Part shown: positions 59,029-64,000 of the stretch, one piece after another
Layout of the letters: every line of letters starts with the position of its first letter
Numbering within the stretch: the stretch's first letter is position 1
Program-made: the position numbers and the translations under genes
Origin: RYN-230 sp963717125
GTDB lineage: Bacteria; Actinomycetota; Actinomycetes; Streptosporangiales; Streptosporangiaceae
DNA length: 64,000 bases
Direction of reading: 5' to 3'
Assembly (NCBI GenBank): GCA_963717125.1
Contig: CAVQVG010000020.1
Coordinates: 372,001 to 436,000 of the forward strand
The notes under the pieces: model-generated
What the model was told of the DNA's origin: nothing
Database searches by the model: none
The model's input: only the letters and a program-made list of their open reading frames with translations

Positions 59029-59489
59029 AGCCGTGGCAGCAGGACTGGGCCGGCCGATTGGCCGGGCGCGGCTGCGTGCTCTGCAACCTCATCGGCGTCC
59101 CCGACAACGACTGGGGTCGCCGCTTCTCCACCGGCCAGTACGCGGACGCGTACCTGCCCAAGGCCGGGTCGATCGCCGGGTACACGGTGGTGCTGTGGAA
59201 CGGCCGGCACGTGGCCGAGCCGACCCAGCTCAGCCCGGCTGAGGCGGCTGGCTTCTGGCAGGACGTACTGCGCGTCGGCGCGGCGCTGGAGCAGGTGGTC
59301 GAGCACGCCAAGATGAACTACCAGTTGCTCGGCAACTCCGTGCCCCACCTGCACGCGCACATCGTGCCCCGGCCGTGGCTGGACCCGGCCCCGCACCGGC
59401 CGCTGCCCTGGTCCTACCTGGACGAGGGGCGCCAGGACGAGCAGACGGTGGCGGGCTACGCGGCGCGCCTGGCCGCCGTGCTCGATTAA
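59010..59489 (+). CDS. HIT-family nucleotide hydrolase or transferase
   Basis: 159 residues. The histidine triad is HLHAHIVP (about residues 112-119), with NYQLLGNS before it, as in Hint/Ap4A-type enzymes that act on nucleotide phosphoramidates or dinucleoside polyphosphates. CVLCNLIG near the N-terminus carries a Cys pair fragment sometimes used for zinc. RBS AGGAGG lies 8 bases before the ATG. Confidence 0.9.
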   Translation: MAATDLKPWQQDWAGRLAGRGCVLCNLIGVPDNDWGRRFSTGQYADAYLPKAGSIAGYTVVLWNGRHVAEPTQLSPAEAAGFWQDVLRVGAALEQVVEHAKMNYQLLGNSVPHLHAHIVPRPWLDPAPHRPLPWSYLDEGRQDEQTVAGYAARLAAVLD

Positions 59490-59502
59490 CCGGGCCCAGT
59501 GC

Positions 59503-59667
59503 TCAGCGGTGGTGGCCGCGGTGGGACGGCAGCACCGCCCCGATCAGCCAGAGCACCGGGAAGATGAAGCCGATCAGGCCGAGGATCCAGTGCCCCTTGC
59601 GGAACGTCATGATGGCCACGGTGAACAGCAGCACCAGGTAGATGACCGACAGCAGGATCCAGCCCAT
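59503..59667 (-). CDS. 54-residue two-helix membrane protein
   Basis: A small ORF reading MGWILLSVIYLVLLFTVAIM, then TFRKGHWILGLIG and FIFPVLWLIGAVLP, ending in a His/Arg-rich tail. Two hydrophobic helices (about 2-22 and 28-46) flank a basic turn, and GAGG lies 4 bases upstream of the ATG. It resembles the small PLDc_N-like or phospholipase-leader membrane peptides common in actinobacteria. Function unknown. Confidence 0.7.
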   Translation of the reverse strand: MGWILLSVIYLVLLFTVAIMTFRKGHWILGLIGFIFPVLWLIGAVLPSHRGHHR

Positions 59668-59755
59668 TGCGCCTCAGCTCCTATCGGGCCGACGGCCCTC
59701 GGACCAGTGTCGGCCCGATAGGGCCCCGCTGGGCTCACCCGTACCGGATGAAATG

Positions 59756-60553
59756 TCAGCCCATACCGGGACCCGGCGGCGGCTCGCCGCGCAGCGCGCG
59801 GAGCGACCGGGCGAACGCGTACAGCCGGCTGCGGGAGTACTCGTTCTGCTCGGCGCCGGCGCCTGGGGCCCGCTCGGCGTCGATGGCCGTGCGGACCGAT
59901 TGCAGCGCGCCGAGCACGTCGTCCACCCGGGCGCGGCTGTCCTCGTCCGGTGCTGTTTCGCGCAGCCGGTACAGCGTCTGGGCCAGGTCGTCCGCCCGCC
60001 GCTGGATATCGATCCACCGGGCCTGAGCCTCGCCCTGGGCCTGACCGCCGGGCCCGCTCGGCCATTCCAGCGACGCCATCGCGTCGTGCAGGGCCGAGCC
60101 GCGAGCGTACACGTCGGTGACGGCGGACTGCCATTGGCCCGTGACCGCCGACCGCCGGCTGACCGAGCGCGCGATCAGGATGAACGTCACCCCGGCGATC
60201 ACCACTAGGGCGAGCAGTAGCCACAGCCAGGCCGGGGTGCTCGTGCTGGTGCTGCTGGTCGAGGTCGGGGACGGGGTCGGCGCGGCGGTGGTGGCCGCGG
60301 GTGTCGTCGCCACCGGTGTGGTAGCGGCCGGCGTGGTGGGGACCGGCGTGGTCGGCTGCACGGTGGGACTGGCCACCGGGCTCGGCGGCACGGTGGCGTC
60401 CGGGGTGGCCGGCGCGTTGGTCGGCAGGCTGATGCTGTGGCTGGGGGCCAGGCTGGAGATCGCGTTCTTGGCCGCACTGCCGCACCCCGCCACCAGGCCA
60501 CCGAGTACGAGCAGGGCGACCGGGACCAGCCACCTCCGGATGTCACCCCGCAT
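59756..60553 (-). CDS. Lipoprotein with threonine/proline-rich stalk and membrane helix
   Basis: 265 residues. The signal peptide ends in LVAGC (Cys about 24), followed by a long Thr/Pro/Ser/Ala stalk with TTPVATTPAATT repeats (about 45-105), a transmembrane helix (WLWLLLALVVIAGVTFILIA, about 110-129), and a charged helical cytoplasmic-type domain. Having both a lipobox and a later helix is unusual. The stalk would lie outside the membrane and the C-terminal domain inside. GGAGGG upstream of the ATG at 60553 supports this start over one at 60586. Confidence 0.75.
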   Translation of the reverse strand: MRGDIRRWLVPVALLVLGGLVAGCGSAAKNAISSLAPSHSISLPTNAPATPDATVPPSPVASPTVQPTTPVPTTPAATTPVATTPAATTAAPTPSPTSTSSTSTSTPAWLWLLLALVVIAGVTFILIARSVSRRSAVTGQWQSAVTDVYARGSALHDAMASLEWPSGPGGQAQGEAQARWIDIQRRADDLAQTLYRLRETAPDEDSRARVDDVLGALQSVRTAIDAERAPGAGAEQNEYSRSRLYAFARSLRALRGEPPPGPGMG

Positions 60554-60582
60554 GCCAATCCCTCCGCGCCGGTAATGGACCG

Positions 60583-60996
60583 TCACGCCCAGCTTGCGTT
60601 AGGCACTATGGCTAGTCCAGCAGGGGAAACGGCGCGGCGGCCCATCCGTGGCGGGTGAATGTGGTGCGGAGTTTGCTCAGGCCTGGCCGGTTTCGAAGCG
60701 GCTGACTTGCCGTCGGTGACGGTGAAGGCCCACCGGGTGCGCATCTCGCCCCAGGTGTCGTTGCGGTAGGCGGCGGTCAGCGACCGCCCGCCGTCGCGCG
60801 CCGAGAGCACGTCGAGGTGCCCGTGCCCGGTGAAGATCTCCCGGTCGGCCCACACGGCCAGGTCACGGTCGGTCCCGTCGTCCGACATCGTGGCGCCGGA
60901 GGTGAGCGCCGCGAAGAACGCGGCCCGGTCGCCGGCGTTGATCGCGGCGATCACCGCCTGCACGGCGGGATCGCTGACCTCACTGCTTCCAGCCAT
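60583..60996 (-). CDS. NTF2/SnoaL-like protein, probable frameshift near the end
   Basis: 137 residues as read. DPAVQAVIAAINAGDRAAFFAAL, FFAALTSGATMSDDG and YRNDTWGEMRTRWAFTVTDGK are typical of a small NTF2-like (nuclear transport factor 2 fold) protein. After DGK the frame continues as unrelated SAASKPARPEQTPH. Inserting one base near 60705 would instead give VSRFETGQA and a stop at 60677, which is the normal family ending. A one-base assembly error or real shift is likely. It is upstream of the lipoprotein gene on the same strand. Confidence 0.75.
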   Translation of the reverse strand: MAGSSEVSDPAVQAVIAAINAGDRAAFFAALTSGATMSDDGTDRDLAVWADREIFTGHGHLDVLSARDGGRSLTAAYRNDTWGEMRTRWAFTVTDGKSAASKPARPEQTPHHIHPPRMGRRAVSPAGLAIVPNASWA

Positions 60997-61008
60997 GTCG
61001 GCACTTCC

Positions 61009-61575
61009 TCAGTGGCCCGCGGTCACGGCTTTCAGCTCGTCGAATGACTCTTTGATCAGCTCCGGCAGGTCGGGCTGGCCGGGCGCGCTGAGCCAGCGCG
61101 CGAACGCGATCTTGAAGACGGCGATCCCGGCCTCGGCGGTCAGGCTCGCGGCGGGGCCAGCGACGCCGCGCTCACGCAACGCGGCCGCCATCGCGGTGGC
61201 GAGTCCCGCGAGCTTGATCAGTTCGCGTTCGCGCAGTTCGGGGTTCGCGTCGATGATGATCTGGCGCTGCCGGGCGTGTTCCCGGCGGTCCTGGAGCATG
61301 GCGCCGGCGGCGGCCACGGCCGCCGCGACCGCATCGATCGGCGCGGCGGATTCCGGCGCGCCGGCGACGGTGCCGACCAGCAGCTCCCGCAGCGCGTCCT
61401 GCCCCCAGAACAGCACCTCGCGCTTGTCGGCGAAGTGCCGGAAAAACGTCCGCTGGGTGAGCCCCGCCCGCCCGGCGATCTCCGTGACCGTAGCCTGCTC
61501 GAATCCGCGCTCGATGAACAGCTCGAGCGCGGCCTGCTCGAGCCGGCCGCGCGCGTTCGGCTCCCATCGACCCAT
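61009..61575 (-). CDS. TetR-family transcriptional regulator
   Basis: 188 residues from the ATG at 61575. The N-terminal helix-turn-helix reads AALELFIERGFEQATVTEIAGRAGLTQRTFFRHFADKREVL (in parts ALELFIERGFEQ and GRAGLTQRTFFRHFADK), with a ligand-binding C-terminal domain. An earlier ATG at 61608 would put the start inside the operator and lacks an RBS. It faces the epimerase-like gene at 61694 across twin operators and probably represses both genes. The 12-base gap to the NTF2-like gene suggests joint transcription. Confidence 0.9.
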   Translation of the reverse strand: MGRWEPNARGRLEQAALELFIERGFEQATVTEIAGRAGLTQRTFFRHFADKREVLFWGQDALRELLVGTVAGAPESAAPIDAVAAAVAAAGAMLQDRREHARQRQIIIDANPELRERELIKLAGLATAMAAALRERGVAGPAASLTAEAGIAVFKIAFARWLSAPGQPDLPELIKESFDELKAVTAGH

Positions 61576-61589
61576 ACGCTGATCATATG

Positions 61590-61610
61590 TGATGACAGCA
61601 GCTGACATCA
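61590..61610. promoter_or_regulatory. TetR operator copy 1
   Basis: TGATGACAGC followed by AGCTGACATCA: a 21-base near-palindrome of the form TGATG.CAGC.GCTG.CATCA with three non-pairing positions (6, 11 and 16). It lies 15 bases upstream of the TetR ATG. A second copy 31 bases away (start to start), or three helical turns, is at 61621-61641. Confidence 0.75.
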
Positions 61611-61620
61611 GGTGTTAGAG

Positions 61621-61641
61621 TGATGACAGCAACTGACATCA
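61621..61641. promoter_or_regulatory. TetR operator copy 2
   Basis: It differs from copy 1 at a single base (A in place of G at position 12). It is placed 52 bases before the epimerase-like gene's ATG at 61694, so two TetR dimers could bind on the same face of the helix and shut both promoters. Confidence 0.75.
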
Positions 61642-61693
61642 CGTCCCCGCACAACCGGGTGCCGCGGACAGATGGTCACCTGGAGGTCTTCAC

Positions 61694-62611
61694 ATGCGTG
61701 TTTTCGTCACTGGCGCGTCCGGCTGGATCGGCTCCGCCGTCGTTCCTGAGCTTATCGACGCGGGCCATCAGGTCATCGGGCTGGCCCGCTCGGACGCCTC
61801 GGCCGCCGCCCTCACCGCCGCCGGGGCCGAGGCCGAGCGCGGCACTATTGATGATCTCGACATCCTGCGCAGCGCGGCCGCTGCGTCAGATGGCGTGATC
61901 CATCTCGCGTTCAAGCACGACATCGCCTTCTCCGGAGGCTTCGAAGCGGCGGCGGACGCGGATCGCCGCGCCATCGAGACATTCGGCGACGCACTGGCGG
62001 GTTCCGGCCGGCCGCTCGTCATCGCCTCCGGGACGCTCGGGCTGACGCCGGGACGGGTGGCTACCGAACGGGATGGGCAAGGTCCGGCGCCAGCGGACTA
62101 TGGCCGCGGTCCGCAGCTCCGGCGGGAGACGGCGCTGCTGACGGTATCCCTGGCCGCCCGCGACGTCCGCTCGTCCGTGCTGCGGCTCCCCCCGACGGTG
62201 CACGGCGACGGCGACCACGGCTTCATGGCCACCATTGTCGGCATAGCCCGCGACACGGGCGTCTCCGGCTACATCGGCGACGGATCCAACCGCTGGCCGG
62301 CCGTGCACCGGCTCGATGCCGCGCACCTGTTCCGGCTGGCCGTGGAGCAGGCCCCGGCCGGATCGACGCTGCACGCGGTCGCCGACGAGGGCGTGCCGAT
62401 CCACGCCATCGCCGAGGTGATCGGCCGGCATCTCGACGTCCCGGTAGCCGCCATCGCTGCCGAGGACGCGGCCGCGCACTTCACCTGGCTGGCGAGCTTC
62501 CTCGCGCTGGACAGCCCGGCCTCCAGCACGCTGACCCGTGAGCTGCTGCGCTGGCAGCCGACCCAGCCCGGGCTCATCGAGGACCTGGAGAAAGGACACT
62601 ACTTCCAGTAA
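61694..62611 (+). CDS. NAD(P)-dependent epimerase/dehydratase-like extended SDR
   Basis: 305 residues. VTGASGWIGSAVVPELIDAGH carries the TGxxGxxG motif, with GVIHLAF and VLRLPPTVHG. The usual YxxxK pair is not evident (the region reads DYGRGPQLRRE), as in many atypical NmrA/epimerase-like proteins. It is divergent from and probably repressed by the TetR regulator. The substrate is unknown. Confidence 0.85.
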   Translation: MRVFVTGASGWIGSAVVPELIDAGHQVIGLARSDASAAALTAAGAEAERGTIDDLDILRSAAAASDGVIHLAFKHDIAFSGGFEAAADADRRAIETFGDALAGSGRPLVIASGTLGLTPGRVATERDGQGPAPADYGRGPQLRRETALLTVSLAARDVRSSVLRLPPTVHGDGDHGFMATIVGIARDTGVSGYIGDGSNRWPAVHRLDAAHLFRLAVEQAPAGSTLHAVADEGVPIHAIAEVIGRHLDVPVAAIAAEDAAAHFTWLASFLALDSPASSTLTRELLRWQPTQPGLIEDLEKGHYFQ

Positions 62612-62748
62612 CCGGATCCGGGACTGCGGCCCGGGCGAAGTCTCACTGGGTCACCGACGCTCGGCTAACGCATCAACGAAACTCGCGAGTTCTTGCACAT
62701 TCCTCTCGTGGCTGAAGATCACCGCGGGTCGTGTGCTGCAATCGTGGT

Positions 62749-63654
62749 ATGTCTCTGGACGAGCTGCGCGAACTGCTGGAACGGCATGTGCGTCCCGATT
62801 TGACCACTGCCATCGACGGCGTCCGGATCTGCAGGGCCGACCACACCGTTTCGCCGGTGTCCTCGATGTCCGGCACGGTCCTGGCGGTCGTCGCTCAGGG
62901 TGGCAAGCGTCTGGCACTGGGCGACCGCGTCTACCAGTACGGCGCTGGTCAGTACCTCGTCGCCTCGGTCAACCTCCCGGTGACAGGGCACGTCATCGAG
63001 GCCGACCCGGGCCGCCCCGCGCTCGGCTTCGGGATGACTCTGGAGCCTGCCGCCATCGCGGAGCTGCTGCTGCAGGCCGGGCCGGGGGATCTGCCGCGGT
63101 CCCCCGGCACCGCCCGCCCCGGAATCGCGGTCAGTGACGCCCCGGACGAGTTGCTTGACGCTATCGTGCGGCTGCTGCGCCTGCTCGACCGGCCGCGAGA
63201 CCGGAAGGCAATGGTCCCGCTGGTCAAGCGCGAGATCCTCTGGTGGTTGATGACCGGGGAACAAGGCGACGTCGTGCGTCAGCTCGGCCTGGCCGACAGC
63301 AGCCTGACGCACATCAGACGTGCGGTGTGGTGGATCCGGGAGAACTACACCCGGCCGTTCCGGGTCGAGGAAGTGGCACAACTTTCCGGGATGAGTGTCT
63401 CCGCTTTCCACCGCAACTTCCAGGCGGTGACGGCGATGAGCCCGATCCAGTTCCAGAAGCACATCCGGCTGCAGGCGGCGAGATTGCTGCTGGCGAACCA
63501 TCCGAACGACATCACCGGTGTCGGCCATCGCGTCGGATACGACAGTCCGGCCCAGTTCAGCCGGGAGTACCGGCGCCAGTTCGGCGCCCCGCCCAGCATT
63601 GATGCGGTACGCATGCGCAGCGGAGCCGGTCCGGCTACCGCGGTGCTGCCGTGA
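62749..63654 (+). CDS. AraC-family transcriptional regulator with N-terminal AraC_N (cupin-type) domain
   Basis: 301 residues. The N-terminal effector domain (about 20-160) includes VLAVVAQGGKRLALGDRVYQYGAGQYLVAS (in parts VVAQGGKRL and YGAGQYLVAS). The C-terminal DNA-binding domain has two helix-turn-helices: VEEVAQLSGMSVSAFHRNFQ, and ITGVGHRVGYDSPAQFSREYRRQFG (in parts VGHRVGYDSPAQFS and REYRRQFG). The start at ATG 62749 is preferred over 62731 because it begins at the conserved domain edge. Its target genes are not evident, though it is just upstream of the deazaflavin-dependent gene. Confidence 0.9.
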   Translation: MSLDELRELLERHVRPDLTTAIDGVRICRADHTVSPVSSMSGTVLAVVAQGGKRLALGDRVYQYGAGQYLVASVNLPVTGHVIEADPGRPALGFGMTLEPAAIAELLLQAGPGDLPRSPGTARPGIAVSDAPDELLDAIVRLLRLLDRPRDRKAMVPLVKREILWWLMTGEQGDVVRQLGLADSSLTHIRRAVWWIRENYTRPFRVEEVAQLSGMSVSAFHRNFQAVTAMSPIQFQKHIRLQAARLLLANHPNDITGVGHRVGYDSPAQFSREYRRQFGAPPSIDAVRMRSGAGPATAVLP

Positions 63655-63792
63655 AAGCCGTCTAAGCGAAGAGGATTGTGCAACCACGCGAGAGGATCTT
63701 GCTGGCCCGGCGCCCGCGGGGTTGTTTTCATGGAGTTACCGGAACGTGCGACGGATTCCGGGCCATCACCACGACGAAGGAGGCGGTTAACT

Positions 63793-64000
63793 GTGGCCGT
63801 TGACGACGCCGTCGCCCGCGCCCTCGACATCGGACCAGACTCCTCCGCGGCCGAGCGCACGATCGACATCACGACGGTGGGCGCGCGCAGCGGTATCCCG
63901 CGCCGCATCGAGGTCTGGTTCCACCGCGTTGACGGTCGCTGGTATATCACCGGCATGCCCGGACCCCGCGGCTGGTATGCGAACCTGCACGCCCATCCGC
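63793..64000 (+). CDS. Deazaflavin (F420)-dependent nitroreductase-family protein (C-terminus outside window)
   Basis: First 69 codons of a gene that runs off the right edge. The GTG start has GGAGG 9 bases upstream. ITTVGARSGIPRRIEVWFHRVDGRWYITGMPGPRGWYANLHAHP (in parts TVGARSGIPRRIEVWFH and ITGMPGPRGWYANL) is the N-terminal half of the DDN-type split beta-barrel that binds F420. The full activity cannot be assessed from the fragment. Confidence 0.8.
   Translation, partial: MAVDDAVARALDIGPDSSAAERTIDITTVGARSGIPRRIEVWFHRVDGRWYITGMPGPRGWYANLHAHP

Noticed and set aside
61576..61608. TetR translation start at 61608
   Set aside because: This start would lie within the first operator and has no RBS. 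The ATG at 61575 begins the conserved domain region 15 bases after the operator.
1..64000. Mobile elements, prophage, tRNA and rRNA genes
   Set aside because: I saw no transposase, integrase or phage structural motifs, no terminal inverted repeats around cargo, and no cloverleaf or rRNA-like sequence. Covariance-model and IS searches would be needed to be certain.

Overview
This 64-kb window is a chromosome segment from a high-GC actinobacterium. The evidence is very GC-rich coding throughout, frequent GTG starts, strings of ATGA/GTGA-overlapping genes, F420-type oxidoreductase families, ECF sigma factors with SnoaL tails, and a microcompartment of the Rhodococcus/Mycobacterium (RMM, aminoacetone/aminopropanol) type. 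I cannot name the genus. I saw no rRNA, tRNA, CRISPR array, transposase or phage gene, so it reads as ordinary chromosome rich in catabolic clusters. Four genes carry single-base frameshifts (kinase ~9915, SDR ~26085, MarR ~30909, NTF2-like ~60705). That pattern looks more like a draft or metagenome assembly with indel errors than like four real pseudogenes.

Layout: 1-3567 holds a membrane protein cut by the window edge, an SDR and a DrrAB-like ABC exporter. 3564-17563 is the bacterial microcompartment (BMC) locus. One leftward unit runs: class III aminotransferase/phospho-lyase, CoA-acylating aldehyde dehydrogenase, BMC-T, a small protein with an encapsulation-like helix, BMC-P pentamer, BMC-H hexamer, second BMC-T, aminoalcohol kinase, SDR, HutC-type regulator, then a B12-dependent diol dehydratase (PduC-PduD fusion, PduE) and its reactivase. 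An amino acid permease is transcribed divergently. The usual aminopropanol route (kinase then phospho-lyase) and the added dehydratase would both yield propionaldehyde for oxidation to propionyl-CoA. A TTGACA-N17-TACGTA promoter with an abutting perfect palindrome lies at the head of the unit.

17564-26276 holds two lipoproteins, a 1668-residue Rhs/YD-repeat protein ending in a HYD1-type ADP-ribosyltransferase-like toxin, its overlapping immunity gene, a stand-alone LigD-type phosphoesterase and a frameshifted SDR. 26506-32373 holds an MFS exporter, a VOC/ECF-sigma/SDR group, a divergent MarR/LLM pair around a strong inverted repeat, and a tandem-repeat region. 32374-39742 is the aerobic benzoyl-CoA (box) pathway: semialdehyde dehydrogenase, benzoate-CoA ligase, BoxB, BoxC and a PaaX-like regulator, without BoxA. 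39885-44036 holds a YihY protein, a secreted glycosidase-like protein and a second ECF sigma factor.

44295-52517 holds an erythronate-dehydrogenase-like SDR and a myo-inositol catabolic operon (iolC, a 54-codon aldolase remnant, iolB, iolD, iolE, iolG and a second Gfo/Idh oxidoreductase). 52551-64000 holds a CLC channel, two unrecognised coupled proteins, an SDR, a DUF429 protein, a GNAT and a HIT protein, a 54-aa membrane protein, a lipoprotein, an NTF2-like protein, a TetR regulator with twin operators facing an NAD-dependent epimerase-like gene, an AraC regulator and the start of a deazaflavin-dependent nitroreductase-family gene.
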